From Gemmatimonadaceae bacterium (GTDB lineage: Bacteria > Gemmatimonadota > Gemmatimonadetes > Gemmatimonadales > Gemmatimonadaceae), in the NCBI GenBank assembly GCA_035633115.1, contig DASQFN010000008.1:1-64000 (forward strand): DNA of 64,000 nucleotides, in the 5' to 3' direction. The position numbers and the translations under genes are program-made. The notes below the pieces were generated by a model. It saw only the letters and a program-made list of their open reading frames with translations. It made no database searches and had not been told where the DNA came from. Below are positions 45,347-56,015 of the stretch, in pieces; position 1 is the first letter of the stretch; every line of letters starts with the position of its first letter.

Positions 45347-45895
45347 ATGGGAATGGCGATCGCGATTCCGCGCTATACGATCGAGGATCTGGAGAGCTTC
45401 CCGGACGACGGGAATCGGTACGAGCTGCTCGATGGGATACTACTCGTGACGCCCGGCGCTGGGCGCCCGCACCAAATCATCGCGAACCGGATACAGTACC
45501 GTCTTACACAAGCCCTTGAATTGACCGGTCATGCTTTCGTCGCGGGCCCCGGCGTCGTCGTTCGTGCGCCCCGGACGCAACTGCAGCCGGATATCCTGGT
45601 CACTTCGTCGCGCTTCGATCCGAACATCGAATGGGACAAGATCAGCGAGCACTGGCTCGCCGTCGAAGTCCTGAGCCGGTCTTCACGCGTGTACGACCGG
45701 GAGTTCAAGCGCGACGCATACTTTGTGCTCGGGGTCAAGCAGGTGTGGCTGGTAGACCGTCGCGCCAGGACCATCGAAGTTTCCGTTGCGCCCGGGCCCC
45801 AGGAAATTGTTCAGGATACGATTCGATGGCGTGTACCAACGCTCGAGGTTATCGTCTCCATCTCCGTCGATGAGGTCTTCTCGGGGTTAGAGTAG
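45347..45895 (+). CDS. Uma2 family putative nuclease (DUF820)
   Basis: A 182-residue Uma2-type protein with a PD-(D/E)xK nuclease-like core: YELLDGILLVTPGAG, then LQPDILVTSSR with the Asp, WLAVEVLSRSSR with the Glu, and YDREFKRDAYFVLGVKQVWLVD. Uma2 proteins are numerous in cyanobacteria and soil phyla; their function is unclear. ATG 45347 follows GGAGG by seven bases, so it is preferred over an upstream GTG. A second Uma2-like fragment follows. Confidence 0.88.
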   Translation: MGMAIAIPRYTIEDLESFPDDGNRYELLDGILLVTPGAGRPHQIIANRIQYRLTQALELTGHAFVAGPGVVVRAPRTQLQPDILVTSSRFDPNIEWDKISEHWLAVEVLSRSSRVYDREFKRDAYFVLGVKQVWLVDRRARTIEVSVAPGPQEIVQDTIRWRVPTLEVIVSISVDEVFSGLE

Positions 45896-45897
45896 CC

Positions 45898-45993
45898 GTG
45901 GTTATCGTCCCTCGACCTTCGTTTTTGCTCGAGATCACCTCCCCGAGCTCACATGTTGCGAAAGGCCGCTTGATCGACCAGTACCGTCGCAAA
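45898..45993 (+). pseudogene. Short Uma2-like fragment
   Basis: Two bases after the Uma2 stop, a frame starting with GTG reads PRPSFLLEITSPSSHVAKGR and then LIDQYRRKW. This is the pattern of the Uma2 strand with its catalytic Glu and the following Lys (P-x4-EI-x-SPS). Beyond about 45993 the frame enters the end of the P450 gene on the other strand. It may be left from a former second Uma2 gene. Confidence 0.3.
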
Positions 45994-46037
45994 TGGCTAC
46001 GCCTTGACCTGCCGTGTTTAACTCATGGCTTCCCAAA

Positions 46038-47447
46038 TCAGTGGCGCTGTGTCAGGGTCATCCTCATTCCATACTTCGGGCGCAGTGTGATCAGGGGTTG
46101 AAGATCGATCACCTGCTCCGGAACGAGACGCATTCGCCACTGCTGAGCGAGCGTTGCCAGTAGAAGGATGCCCTCCATCCACGCGAACTGCTCGCCGATG
46201 CAGCCACGCGCACCGCCGCCAAACGGGAAGTACGAGAACTTCGGTCGCGCCGCTTGTGCCTCCGGGGTCCACCGTTCGGGGTCAAATCGCTCCGGATCCG
46301 GAAAAAAGCGCGCATCACGATGCATGATGTACTGGCTCATCAGAATTACCGATCCGCGGGGCACGGTGTAGCCGTTGGCTTCGTACGTATTGATCGCGCG
46401 CCGGCCGATTGCCCACGCTGGCGGATAGAGTCGCATCGACTCCGCGAGAACCATCCGCGCGTAGGGCAGTCGGGGCAGATCGTCGAACGTCGGAAGACGG
46501 CCGGCGATCGCCGAGTCGATCTCCTCGTGAAGCCTGGCCTCCGCGTCGGAATGCTGCGACAGCAAGTACCATGTCCACGTGAGAGCATTGGCAGTGGTCT
46601 CGTGCCCGGCGAGAAAAATCGTCAGCGCCTCGTCGCGGAGCTGCCGGTCGCTCATGCCAGTGCCGTCGCCCTCGGTGTCCTGCGCGAGGAGCAGCATCGA
46701 GAGAAGATCACCGCGATCGTCGCCTGTCGAGCGGCGCTCACGAATCATTCGGTAGATCGTCCGATCGAGACGGTCGCGCGCGGCGTTGAATCTCCTCACC
46801 GCGGGAATCGGCAGCTTCTCGAGGTACTCGGTAAACGGCAGCATCGCGTAGTTGAACGACTCGAACGCGGTGGTCATCGCATGCGCGATCTCGCCGGCCT
46901 CGTCATCTACGTCGGCGTCGAACAGAGTCTTGGCGACAATGCCGAGCGTGAGGCGCATCATCTCGGTGTGCATGTCAGCAGTCTGCCCGTCGGTCCAGCG
47001 CGAGCGTGTCCGCTCCGCATAGTCGGACATCGTCGTCGCGTATGCAGCAATTCGCTGGCGATGAAACGCCGGCTGAGCAAGCCGGCGCTGGCGCAGATGA
47101 AACTCGTCCTCGCTCGTGAGCAGGCCGTTTCCAAGCAATCGTCTCGCGCGCTCGAGCCCGCGGCTCTTGTGGAAGTTCTTCTGGCTGGTGACCAGCACGT
47201 CCCGGATCAGGTCCGGGTGATTGAACAGGTAAAGGTGCTGCGGGCCGATCTTGTAGTGCGCGATGTCACCGTAGCCCTGGTTCATGGCGATCATCATTGC
47301 CAAAGGATTCCGGGCAATCTCGACGAGGAACTGAAATGGGTATCGCGATGACGGACCGGCAGGGAAAGCGGTGCCGTTGCCCGAGCGCTTCGAGGGACCG
47401 AATCGAGGGACGCGGATAGGGATCGGATCAGATTTGATCAGAGGCAT
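46038..47447 (-). CDS. Cytochrome P450
   Basis: A 469-residue P450. Helix I oxygen-binding motif [12 protein letters not shown] (about residue 260), ExxR in [13 protein letters not shown] region FDPERW, and the heme loop [12 protein letters not shown] with Cys416 as iron ligand. The overall look (long PERF to heme spacing, soluble N-terminus) is like the CYP102/CYP110-type bacterial group that acts on fatty acids or terpenoids. No ferredoxin or reductase is fused or adjacent. ATG 47447 ([11 protein letters not shown]) is chosen over an upstream start. It is divergent from the Asp-box protein, with 112 bp between. Confidence 0.93.
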   Translation of the reverse strand: MPLIKSDPIPIRVPRFGPSKRSGNGTAFPAGPSSRYPFQFLVEIARNPLAMMIAMNQGYGDIAHYKIGPQHLYLFNHPDLIRDVLVTSQKNFHKSRGLERARRLLGNGLLTSEDEFHLRQRRLAQPAFHRQRIAAYATTMSDYAERTRSRWTDGQTADMHTEMMRLTLGIVAKTLFDADVDDEAGEIAHAMTTAFESFNYAMLPFTEYLEKLPIPAVRRFNAARDRLDRTIYRMIRERRSTGDDRGDLLSMLLLAQDTEGDGTGMSDRQLRDEALTIFLAGHETTANALTWTWYLLSQHSDAEARLHEEIDSAIAGRLPTFDDLPRLPYARMVLAESMRLYPPAWAIGRRAINTYEANGYTVPRGSVILMSQYIMHRDARFFPDPERFDPERWTPEAQAARPKFSYFPFGGGARGCIGEQFAWMEGILLLATLAQQWRMRLVPEQVIDLQPLITLRPKYGMRMTLTQRH

Positions 47448-47508
47448 TCCCAGAATTCTCTCAGTTGAACTTCGGGCCACACATTTTCCTTGGAATCGCA
47501 CTCCCCCT

Positions 47509-47520
47509 AATGTTAACATT
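47509..47520. promoter_or_regulatory. Perfect 12-bp palindrome in a divergent promoter region
   Basis: AATGTTAACATT lies between the divergent P450 and Asp-box genes, in an AT-rich patch of an otherwise GC-rich region. It is a plausible operator for a dimeric regulator, although no regulator gene is adjacent. The nearby TTGACA (47520-47525) has no partner box at the right distance. Confidence 0.3.
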
Positions 47521-47559
47521 TGACAGAGATAATCCCCCGGTCGGTCAGGATCACAAGCC

Positions 47560-50500
47560 ATGAATGAAAGGCCCCGTGCGCACTATTTCCTGTGCGCACT
47601 CGCAGTCTATGTTGCCCTGATTTCTGGGTCGCCCGTGTACGGTCAGCGGTCTGCCACGGGTCGGGCTGCCCCACCGGCAAAAACTGCATTCAACGCCGCG
47701 ACCTACGATTCGCTCATGCTCAGCGAGTTCGCCTGGCGTCCCATCGGGCCGGCCGTGACGAGCGGACGCATCTCTGATCTGGCGGTTGCCGAGGGGCCGG
47801 AGTCGCGCGTTGGCGATCGGCTGGGGAAGCTGATGTACGCCGCGGCTGCTGGTGGCGGTGTGTGGAAGTCCATCAACTCAGGTACTACGTGGGAGCCTGT
47901 GTTCGACAAGCAAGGCTCGTCGTCCATCGGCGACGTCACGTTGGCGCCGTCGAACCCCGAGATCGTCTGGGTCGGGACCGGCGAAGCGAACAACCTCCGC
48001 AGCTCGTCGTGGGGAGACGGGGTTTACAAGTCGGAGAACGGCGGAAAGACCTGGAGACACATGGGTCTCAAGACGTCGCAGCACATCGGCCGGATCGTAG
48101 TGCATCCGAGCAACCCGAACATCGTGTTTGTAGCGGCGGTTGGACCCCTGTGGACGAGCGGCGGAGAGCGCGGCCTGTTCAGAACGATGGACGGCGGAAA
48201 GACATGGACGAACGTTCTCAGGATCAGCCCTCACACCGGCGTGACCGACGTGATAATGGATCCGACCGACCCGAGCATCATGTACGCGGCCTCGTTTCAG
48301 CGGCAGCGCAAGGCGTACAGCTTCGTCGGCGGCGGACCGGAGAGCGGGATCCACAAATCCATCGACGGTGGATCCACCTGGAGAAGGCTCACGGAAGGAT
48401 TGCCGAAGACCGACATCGGCCGGATCGGGCTCGATGTCAGCCGATCGCAGCCGCGAACGCTGTACGCGACGATGGAGACAAAGACCACCGAGGTCTATCG
48501 CTCCGACGATTACGGCGCGAGCTGGAAAAAGACCGGCACGTACCAGCAGTTCCCCTGGTTCATGGGGCAGATACGCGTCGATCCAAGAAACCCAGATCGC
48601 CTCTACGAGCTCGGCATTTCGCTTCTGGTTTCCGAAGACGGAGGATTGACGTCGCGTCCAATCGCGACATCGGCGCACGTGGACTACCACGCCATGTGGA
48701 TCGATCCGATGGATCCCGATCATTTCGTTGTCGGGAATGACGGTGGCGTGTACGTCACGCACGACCGCGGCACGACGATGGATTTCGTGAGCAATCTCCC
48801 CGTCTCTCAGTACTACGCCATCGAGGTCGACAACCGCCAGCCGTTCTACTACGTCTACGGCGGGCTCCAGGACAACAACAGCTGGGCGGGTCCGAGCCAG
48901 ACGCGAAATCGTCAGGGAATCTCCAACAACGACTGGTACATGACGGTCGGGGGCGACGGCTTCTACTCTGCCATCGATCCCACGGACCCGAACATCGTCT
49001 ACTCCGAATCACAGAACGGCGGAATCATCCGCTACGACGTCAGAACCGGAGAGAGGAAAAGCATCAAGCCGCAGCCGAAGTTCGGCCAGCAGAATCTCCG
49101 CTGGAACTGGAGCGCTCCGATCGTGATCTCTCCGCACGACAACAGGACCGTGTACATGGGCGCGAATTATCTCTTTCGCAGTCCCAATCGTGGTGACAGC
49201 TGGGAGCAGCTGGGTGGCGATCTCACGCGACGCCTGGACCGCGAGAAGCTGCCGCTCATGGGGAAGCTATGGACGAAGGATGCCGTAGCACGCCATGCGG
49301 GTACCGCCGAGTTCGGCAATATCAGCACAATGGATGAGTCCACGCTTCGGCGAGGACTACTATATGTAGGTACCGACGACGGTCTGATTCAGATCTCCCG
49401 CGACGGCGGCGCGACGTGGACAAAAGTCGAGAAATTTCCCGGCGCGCCGGACATGACATATGTCAGCCGCGTGGTGGCATCGAGGCACAACGAAGGGACA
49501 GTGTACGCCACGCTGGACGGGCATCGCAGCAACGATTTCAAGCCGCACGTATTGAAGAGTACGGACTATGGAAAGACGTGGACCTCGATCGCCTCAAATC
49601 TTCCGGCGTCGTCGGTGCAGGTGATTCGCGAGCATCCGCGAGCGCCGTCCCTCCTCTTCGTGGGTAATGAGATAGGTGCGTACTACTCGGGCAACGGTGG
49701 GAAGAGCTGGGCGAGGCTTCAATACAACCTGCCGACAGTGCCGGTTCACGATATGAGAATTCATCAGCGGGAGAACGACCTGGTGATCGGCACGCACGGG
49801 CGGGGGATATACATCATCGACGACATAACTCCGCTCGAGCACATGGCAGTCGCCGAGCGAGGCGGTCGTCCGTACCTGTTTCCGGCGAAGCCCGCTTCGA
49901 TCTTCAACTACAACGCGTCGTTTCCCGGCGGTATCAACGGTGCCGCATCGCTCGGCGAGCGATCGTTCAGTGCGCCAAACCCGCCTTTTGGAGCGACGCT
50001 CACCTACTATCTGAAGGACAGCGTTCCAAAGGGCCGGGAGCTGACACTCTCGATCCACGATTCGACGGGGAAGCGGATTCGCGACCTCGCTGTGAAAGGG
50101 GGTCCGGGAATGCACCGTGCGACCTGGGATCTGCGGCTGCCCCCGCCTTACATCAATCCCAGGGCGCAGGGGACGACCGGACAGCCGACGGGTGCTTTCG
50201 TGCTGCCGGGCAGGTACATCGCCCGCCTGACGCTCGCCGGAAACGACAGCTTGATGTCGCAATCCGTGGAGACACCGGTGACGGTGAATCCCGATCCGCT
50301 CGTTCCGCTGAGTCCGGCAGAGTATCGCGCCCTGTGGGATATGCGAGTGAGCTCGAGTGCGCAGCAGGCAAAGGTGCAGGCAGTGGTGCGCACGGCGGAG
50401 CAGGTGAAGGAGCAGATGACGGAGGTGAAGGCGGCGCTCAAGACAGGAACCGCGCCCGACAGCCTGACGAAGCAAACGACTGCGATCGAAAGGGAAGTCG

Positions 50501-50790
50501 ACGACATTCTGCTCAAGGTTCGCGGGCGTCAGGGTCCGCCCGCAGGCGATGTGGACGACAAGACGTTTGCCCCGTCGATTCAAAGCAGAGTGAATCAGGT
50601 TGCCAATGAGATCGGCAACGTGACTTCGCCGCCGACGCAGATTCAGCGCGAGACTCTCGACCTTGCGATGAAGGATCTGGAACGCGAGGCAGCACGTCTG
50701 AACTCGCTTCTGACAGCTCGACTTCCAGCCCTGAATCGGGGCCTCGACGCTGCCGGTGTGCCATGGACGGTTGGCCGTGCCGTGCGCTAG
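47560..50790 (+). CDS. Secreted Asp-box (VPS10/sortilin-like) beta-propeller protein
   Basis: A 1076-residue exported protein. A signal peptide (ending SPVYGQ, about residue 29) is followed by two large propellers with at least nine Asp boxes: [63 protein letters not shown] and GGKSWARL. The last 300 residues have a beta-sandwich part ([18 protein letters not shown]) and a helical tail. It is similar to the VPS10-domain proteins found in large numbers in Gemmatimonadota and Bacteroidota, whose ligands are unknown. It is 39 bp upstream of a secreted metalloprotease gene. Confidence 0.9.
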   Translation: MNERPRAHYFLCALAVYVALISGSPVYGQRSATGRAAPPAKTAFNAATYDSLMLSEFAWRPIGPAVTSGRISDLAVAEGPESRVGDRLGKLMYAAAAGGGVWKSINSGTTWEPVFDKQGSSSIGDVTLAPSNPEIVWVGTGEANNLRSSSWGDGVYKSENGGKTWRHMGLKTSQHIGRIVVHPSNPNIVFVAAVGPLWTSGGERGLFRTMDGGKTWTNVLRISPHTGVTDVIMDPTDPSIMYAASFQRQRKAYSFVGGGPESGIHKSIDGGSTWRRLTEGLPKTDIGRIGLDVSRSQPRTLYATMETKTTEVYRSDDYGASWKKTGTYQQFPWFMGQIRVDPRNPDRLYELGISLLVSEDGGLTSRPIATSAHVDYHAMWIDPMDPDHFVVGNDGGVYVTHDRGTTMDFVSNLPVSQYYAIEVDNRQPFYYVYGGLQDNNSWAGPSQTRNRQGISNNDWYMTVGGDGFYSAIDPTDPNIVYSESQNGGIIRYDVRTGERKSIKPQPKFGQQNLRWNWSAPIVISPHDNRTVYMGANYLFRSPNRGDSWEQLGGDLTRRLDREKLPLMGKLWTKDAVARHAGTAEFGNISTMDESTLRRGLLYVGTDDGLIQISRDGGATWTKVEKFPGAPDMTYVSRVVASRHNEGTVYATLDGHRSNDFKPHVLKSTDYGKTWTSIASNLPASSVQVIREHPRAPSLLFVGNEIGAYYSGNGGKSWARLQYNLPTVPVHDMRIHQRENDLVIGTHGRGIYIIDDITPLEHMAVAERGGRPYLFPAKPASIFNYNASFPGGINGAASLGERSFSAPNPPFGATLTYYLKDSVPKGRELTLSIHDSTGKRIRDLAVKGGPGMHRATWDLRLPPPYINPRAQGTTGQPTGAFVLPGRYIARLTLAGNDSLMSQSVETPVTVNPDPLVPLSPAEYRALWDMRVSSSAQQAKVQAVVRTAEQVKEQMTEVKAALKTGTAPDSLTKQTTAIEREVDDILLKVRGRQGPPAGDVDDKTFAPSIQSRVNQVANEIGNVTSPPTQIQRETLDLAMKDLEREAARLNSLLTARLPALNRGLDAAGVPWTVGRAVR

Positions 50791-50829
50791 TGTTCGATTC
50801 GAAAGCTCACACCAACTTTTTGTAGGCGA

Positions 50830-53337
50830 ATGATGAAATCCATTGTTCTGGCAGCCTCTCTTGGAACGTTTACCGGCTCATGCATGATACCGGGGCCGCA
50901 GACCGCTCCGGCCCCTGCAAGAGGAGCGCGTGCAGGAGTCGTGATCGTCGGCGACAGCGCGAGGCCAAATCCGAACGATCCGCGGCCCTACCAGCGCGTG
51001 ATTACCAGAGACGCAAAAACACGCGTCGGGATGTTCAAGACGCACATCATCGGCGACCGCCTCTACTTCGAGATTCCGAGGAAGGAATTGAACCGCGACA
51101 TGCTGATGGTCGGGCGGTTCGAGAGAGCTGCCGTGACTCCCGGAGATTTCGAGGGATACGGCGGGGACCAGTTCACGGAGCGCGTTCTCAGATGGGAGCG
51201 CTCGGGAAATCGTGTAATTCTGCGCAGTCCGTCGTTCGCGATCACCGCCGACTCCACCCTTCCCGTAGCCTCGGCGGTGATGGCGTCGAACAATCCGGCA
51301 GTTGTCGCGATCTTCCCGGTCGAGACTTACGGGCCCGACAGCGCGGCGGTGATCGACGTGACGCGCCTGTATACGACGAACGTGCCCGAGTTTGCGTCGT
51401 CGCGCGGATTCATAGATGAGCGCAGATCATTCATCGAGAAGGCGGTTGCTTTCCCCGAGAACGTCGAGGTCGAAGCGACCCAGACGGCTACTCCTCCACC
51501 GACTGTGGGGCCGGGGCCTCAGACGACGCCAAGAGGGCCGATTCCTGCGCAGAGCGTTGTCGCGCACTGGAGCATGGTGCACCTGCCGGACCGTCCGATG
51601 ATGCCACGCTATTACGACGACCGCATCGGATATTTCTCAGCACAGCAGATCGACTTCGGCTCGGAGCAGCACCGCTCAGTGCAGCGACGTTACATCACGC
51701 GCTACCGCCTGGAGAAGAAGGATCCGACGGCTGCGCTGTCGGAGCCCGTTAAGCCTATCGTGTATTACATCGATCCCGCCACGCCGAAGAAATGGATTCG
51801 CTACGTAAAAGCGGGAATCGAGGAATGGCAGCCAGCGTTCGAAGCAGCTGGGTTCAAGAACGGCATCATCGCGAAGGACGCGCCCACGCCGGCAGAAGAT
51901 CCGGACTGGTCACCGGAAGACGTAAGACACACAGTCGTGCGCTGGCTGCCGTCGACGGTGGAGAACTCCGTCGGCCCGCACGTGCACGACCCGCGGACAG
52001 GTGAGATCCTCAATGGCTCGGTGAGGATGTTCCACAACATCCTGAATCTGCAGCGCTCGTGGTACTTCACGCAGGTGGCCCCGCTCGATCCGCGCGCGCA
52101 GCGGCTGCCGTTCCCCGATTCATTGATGGGACGTCTGCTCCAGTTTGTCGTTGCGCACGAAGTCGGGCACACGCTCGGATTTCAGCACAACATGAAGGCG
52201 AGCTCCGAGTATCCGGCCGACAGCGTGCGGAGTGCGACATGGGTCGCGAAGATGGGACATTCGCCCTCCATCATGGACCACGCTCGATTCAACTACGTCG
52301 CGCAGCCCGAAGACAGGATCGCGGTGAGCGATCTCATACCCAACGTCGGTACGTACGACCGCTTTGCCGTGATGTGGGGATACAAGCCCATTTCTGGCGC
52401 GCGTACGCCGGAAGCGGAGCGGCCGACTCTCGACATGTGGGCCCGTCAGCAGGACACGATACCATGGCTCCGGTTCTCGACTTCCGGAAGCAAGGGCGCC
52501 GACGCCGGTGAAGCGACTGAAGCAGTCGGCGACGCCGATGCCGTGAGGTCCACAACGCTGGGACTCAGGAACATCAAGCGTATCATGCCGATGCTAATCC
52601 CGGCGACGATAAAACCCGCAGAGAGCAACGAGGATCTGACCGAGCTGTACACTCGGCTCATCGCACAGTGGCAGCGCGAGATGGGGCATGTCGTCAACGT
52701 CGTCGGCGGATCGTGGTCGCAGGAGAAATACGGGAGCCAGGCAGGCCCGCGCTTCACACCGTTCCCCCGCCAGCGTCAGCGCGAAGCGTTGCGGTTCCTC
52801 AACGAGAACGTGTTTCGCACGCCGGAGTTCTTCCTCGATCCCCTCGTCCTCAGAAGGATCGAGCCGGAGGGCGCGCTGGCGCGGATTCGAACCGCGCAAA
52901 ATGCCGTGCTGACAGCGCTGCTCAACAACAGCAGGATGACGCGACTCATCGAGTACAACGCGCTCGCCCCGAACAGGAGCGATACGTATTCGCTCCGCGA
53001 AATGGCCGGTGATCTGCGAGACGGCATCTGGTCGGAGCTCTCTTCGCCGAGCGTTCGGATCGACGCTTTCCGTCGCAACCTTCAGTACGCGTATCTCGAG
53101 CAGCTTGGCGCGAAGATCAACGGGCCCTTCCAGAGCGCTCCGCCTGGGGCGTCGCCACAGCAGGTTGCCGTTTTTGCCCCTCCGCCGGACGAGGCGCGCG
53201 GCCTGTTGCGAAGCGAGCTCATTTCACTCGACGCTCAGCTGAGAAATGCTATTCCGAGAGCCGGGGATCCGGACACGAGGATCCACATGGTGAATGCACG
53301 TCACCGAATCGATGTGATCCTCAATCCGAACAAATAA
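50830..53337 (+). CDS. Exported zinc-dependent metalloprotease (DUF5118/DUF5117 type)
   Basis: An 835-residue protein with a short hydrophobic N-terminus and Cys near residue 17 (TGSCMIPG), so probably a lipoprotein. The DUF5118/5117-like N-terminal half leads to a metzincin-type site VVAHEVGHTLGFQHN (about residue 440), where HExxHxxGxxH is complete; a Met-turn candidate is in SPSIMDHARF. The C-terminal DUF4953-like helical region follows. ATG 50830 and ATG 50833 are both possible. It is very likely secreted, and paired with the Asp-box gene before it. Confidence 0.9.
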   Translation: MMKSIVLAASLGTFTGSCMIPGPQTAPAPARGARAGVVIVGDSARPNPNDPRPYQRVITRDAKTRVGMFKTHIIGDRLYFEIPRKELNRDMLMVGRFERAAVTPGDFEGYGGDQFTERVLRWERSGNRVILRSPSFAITADSTLPVASAVMASNNPAVVAIFPVETYGPDSAAVIDVTRLYTTNVPEFASSRGFIDERRSFIEKAVAFPENVEVEATQTATPPPTVGPGPQTTPRGPIPAQSVVAHWSMVHLPDRPMMPRYYDDRIGYFSAQQIDFGSEQHRSVQRRYITRYRLEKKDPTAALSEPVKPIVYYIDPATPKKWIRYVKAGIEEWQPAFEAAGFKNGIIAKDAPTPAEDPDWSPEDVRHTVVRWLPSTVENSVGPHVHDPRTGEILNGSVRMFHNILNLQRSWYFTQVAPLDPRAQRLPFPDSLMGRLLQFVVAHEVGHTLGFQHNMKASSEYPADSVRSATWVAKMGHSPSIMDHARFNYVAQPEDRIAVSDLIPNVGTYDRFAVMWGYKPISGARTPEAERPTLDMWARQQDTIPWLRFSTSGSKGADAGEATEAVGDADAVRSTTLGLRNIKRIMPMLIPATIKPAESNEDLTELYTRLIAQWQREMGHVVNVVGGSWSQEKYGSQAGPRFTPFPRQRQREALRFLNENVFRTPEFFLDPLVLRRIEPEGALARIRTAQNAVLTALLNNSRMTRLIEYNALAPNRSDTYSLREMAGDLRDGIWSELSSPSVRIDAFRRNLQYAYLEQLGAKINGPFQSAPPGASPQQVAVFAPPPDEARGLLRSELISLDAQLRNAIPRAGDPDTRIHMVNARHRIDVILNPNK

Positions 53338-53358
53338 CTCGTCGGGCTCGAGCGCACC

Positions 53359-54474
53359 GTGCAGCTAGAGGATCTTCCGACTCCCTGCCTGGTGCTCGAC
53401 CGCGGCATACTCGAGCGAAACCTTCGTCGCATGAGCTCGGCGATGCACCGCCTTGGTGTCTCGCTGCGGCCGCACATGAAGACAGCGAAATCGGCGGACG
53501 TCGCGCGCATGGCGGTCGCGGGCGAAGCGGGTGGCATCACGGTCTCAACGCTCGCCGAGGCGGAGTATTTCGCGGAGCGCGGATTTCAGGACATAACAAT
53601 CGCGGCGGGGACGACCCCGGCGAAGCTCGACCGGATTCAGGGTTTTATTAGTAACGACTTGATACTAAACGTAATAACCGATGACGTCGCGGTGGCCCGT
53701 GCAATCGCCAGCCATGCCGCTCCTGTCCGTGCTTTGATCGAGATCGATTCAGGCGAAAATCGAGGGGGTGTCGATCCGGAAGGCGACGCCGTCATCGAGA
53801 TCGGCCGAGCTCTCGGAGAAAAACTGTCGGGCGTGCTGACCCATGCTGGCCATTCGTACGAGTGTCGAACGGTCGAGCAGGTGCGGGAAGTAGCGGAGCA
53901 GGAGCGTGTGGCCGTGACGACTGCGGCCGAGCGCTTACGCTCGAGCGGGATGGCGTGCGAGACTGTTTCGGTGGGATCGACTCCGACGATGTCGCACGTC
54001 GATCGGCTCGATGGCGTGACCGAGGTCCGGCCCGGAGTGTACATGTTCTGTGACCTGTTCCAGGCGGCTATCCGGTCGTGCACGCGCGACGACATTGCGC
54101 TCACGGTGCTCGCTTCGGTGATTGGCTGCCGGCCGGATGCGAACCAGATTGTCCTCGATGCCGGAGCGCTGGCCCTCTCGAAGGACCGGAGCACGGCGAG
54201 CACGCCGGAGGACGCCGGTTTCGGCCTGGTATGGGATCTGGACGGCAAGCCCGGCTTCGGTGAATGCGTTATCCATGAAGCGTATCAGGAGCATGGAGTC
54301 GCGAGAGGTCTCGACGGGGGACTCAAGCTGCCATTCGACGAGTTGAAGGTTGGCACCAAGGTCCGCGTCGCGATGAATCATTCGTGCCTCACGGCCGCGG
54401 CGCACGACCGGTATTACGTAGTGGACGGCAGCCGGGAAGTGATCGACGAGTGGGGGCGGGTGAACGGCTGGTAA
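53359..54474 (+). CDS. D-threonine aldolase-like PLP enzyme (alanine racemase fold)
   Basis: A 371-residue fold-type III PLP protein of the DSD1/D-threonine aldolase family. The PLP lysine is in RPHMKTAKSADVARM (residue about 42). The C-terminal NHSCLTAAAHDRYYVVDG carries the His and Cys positions of the metal site typical of metal-activated members (D-threonine aldolase, D-serine dehydratase). The exact substrate cannot be told. The GTG start is 21 bp after the metalloprotease gene. A 45-bp patch at 53640-53685 has unusually AT-rich codons (ATA, CTA, GTA) compared with the rest. Confidence 0.87.
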   Translation: MQLEDLPTPCLVLDRGILERNLRRMSSAMHRLGVSLRPHMKTAKSADVARMAVAGEAGGITVSTLAEAEYFAERGFQDITIAAGTTPAKLDRIQGFISNDLILNVITDDVAVARAIASHAAPVRALIEIDSGENRGGVDPEGDAVIEIGRALGEKLSGVLTHAGHSYECRTVEQVREVAEQERVAVTTAAERLRSSGMACETVSVGSTPTMSHVDRLDGVTEVRPGVYMFCDLFQAAIRSCTRDDIALTVLASVIGCRPDANQIVLDAGALALSKDRSTASTPEDAGFGLVWDLDGKPGFGECVIHEAYQEHGVARGLDGGLKLPFDELKVGTKVRVAMNHSCLTAAAHDRYYVVDGSREVIDEWGRVNGW

Positions 54475-54619
54475 TACCTTAGTCTTCCCCTGCAGCATCG
54501 CCCTTGCCAGTCTTGGGCGGCGGTAGATTATCTGAATTGCAATCACTCTATGCGGTGGGTCGGTACTCGTCGTCCGGTTCCGAATTGCCAAGGTCGTGCC
54601 GGTTCCGTAAGCGGGTTGC

Positions 54620-56011
54620 CTACTCGGACTTCGATTGACTGCCTTTCGAGTCCGCGAGCTTGACGCTCTTGATGTTGACGAATTCCCTGATGCCGAAGAC
54701 GCCAAGCTCGCGGCCATAGCCCGAGTGCTTCACACCGCCGAACGGAAGGCCCGGCTCGGACGCGACCATTCCGTTGATGAATACGAGTCCAGCCTCGAGC
54801 TCGCGGACTAGCTGGTCACGCTCGGCGACATCGCTTGTCCATGCGCTGGCGCCAAGCCCGAAAGTCGTCGAGTTCGCCCTCGTAATGGCTTCACCGACAT
54901 TCGATACTTTCCACACCGACGCGACGGGTCCGAAAAGCTCTTCACCCTCGGCGGGTGACGACGGAGGAATTTCAGCGAGCACGGTCGCCGCATAATAGAA
55001 ACCGGCTCGATCGAGTCGCTTTCCGCCGGTGAGAACCCGGGCTCCTGCTGCCACCGTTGCCACGACCTGCTTCTCGAGGTCGTCGCGGATCTGCGCTGTC
55101 GCGAGCGGACCGAGCTGTGTCGATGGCTCCATCGGGTCGCCCGTGCGGAGCGCTGACACACGCTCGACAAAGCCACGCATGAAATCCTCGTAGATCTCCT
55201 CGTGGATTATGAATCGCTTCGCGGCGATGCACGACTGGCCGTTGTTGATCATCCTCGCCGTCACCGCGGTTTCCATCGCGGTATCGAGGTCGGCGCTCGG
55301 CATCACGACGAAGGGATCGCTTCCGCCGAGCTCGATGACTGTTTTCTTGAGGTTGCTGCCGGCCGCGCTCGCCACGGCGCGGCCAGCTGCGTTGCTTCCT
55401 GTAAGCGTGACTGCGGAAATGCGCGAGTCGGCGATGAGCTTCGACACCTCGGATGATTCGACCAGAAGGGTCTGAAAGACTCCTTCTGTGAAGCCCGCGC
55501 GGCGAAAAATATCCTCGAGGGCGAGCGCGCATTGCGGGACGTTCGACGCGTGCTTGAGGACGCCGACATTCCCGGCCATGAGTGCCGGCGCAGCGAAGCG
55601 AATCACCTGCCAGAACGGAAAATTCCATGGCATCACGGCCAGCACGACACCAAGAGGCTGGAACGAAACCCATGCTTTGCCGCCCTGAACATCCGCGGGC
55701 TCGTCGGCCAGGAAGGAGTCGGCGTACTCGGCGTAGTAGCGGCAGGCCAGAGCGCACTTTTCCGCTTCGGCGATCGCCGCGGCAATGGGCTTGCCCATTT
55801 CTATAGTCATGAGCCGCCCGAATTTCGCTTTTTCGGACTCGAGAACGTCGGCCGCTCGGAGCATCAACTTCGATCGCTCCGCGAACGGGAGCAGTCGATG
55901 CTTTCGAAATGCGTTCTCTGCTCGACTCAGGGCACCATCGATCTCTGTAGCGGTCGCCGCGTCGAATGTCTCGAGCGTCTCACCCGTCGCGGGGTTTACA
56001 GTCGCAATCAT
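54620..56011 (-). CDS. gabD: NAD(P)-dependent succinate-semialdehyde dehydrogenase-type aldehyde dehydrogenase
   Basis: A 463-residue aldehyde dehydrogenase. It begins ATVNPATGETLETFDAA and lacks the longer N-terminus of some classes, as in the short succinate-semialdehyde dehydrogenases. MPWNFPFWQV, the TGSNAAGRAV cofactor motif, the catalytic Glu in ELGGSDPFVV and the nucleophile Cys in NNGQSCIAAKRF are all present. It oxidises succinate semialdehyde to succinate in GABA-type catabolism, with other aldehydes possible. Symbol by family similarity. It lies after a region with inverted repeats and is expressed from the minus strand. Confidence 0.85.
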   Translation of the reverse strand: MIATVNPATGETLETFDAATATEIDGALSRAENAFRKHRLLPFAERSKLMLRAADVLESEKAKFGRLMTIEMGKPIAAAIAEAEKCALACRYYAEYADSFLADEPADVQGGKAWVSFQPLGVVLAVMPWNFPFWQVIRFAAPALMAGNVGVLKHASNVPQCALALEDIFRRAGFTEGVFQTLLVESSEVSKLIADSRISAVTLTGSNAAGRAVASAAGSNLKKTVIELGGSDPFVVMPSADLDTAMETAVTARMINNGQSCIAAKRFIIHEEIYEDFMRGFVERVSALRTGDPMEPSTQLGPLATAQIRDDLEKQVVATVAAGARVLTGGKRLDRAGFYYAATVLAEIPPSSPAEGEELFGPVASVWKVSNVGEAITRANSTTFGLGASAWTSDVAERDQLVRELEAGLVFINGMVASEPGLPFGGVKHSGYGRELGVFGIREFVNIKSVKLADSKGSQSKSE

Positions 56012-56015
56012 GATG

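Noticed and set aside
46254-47351. Plus-strand open frame of 365 codons
   Set aside because: Antisense to the cytochrome P450 gene, which has all heme and helix-I motifs. The plus product looks random.
47520-47535. TTGACA followed by GATAAT as a promoter for the Asp-box gene
   Set aside because: The two boxes are only a few bases apart, far from the 16-18 base spacing of a sigma-70 promoter.
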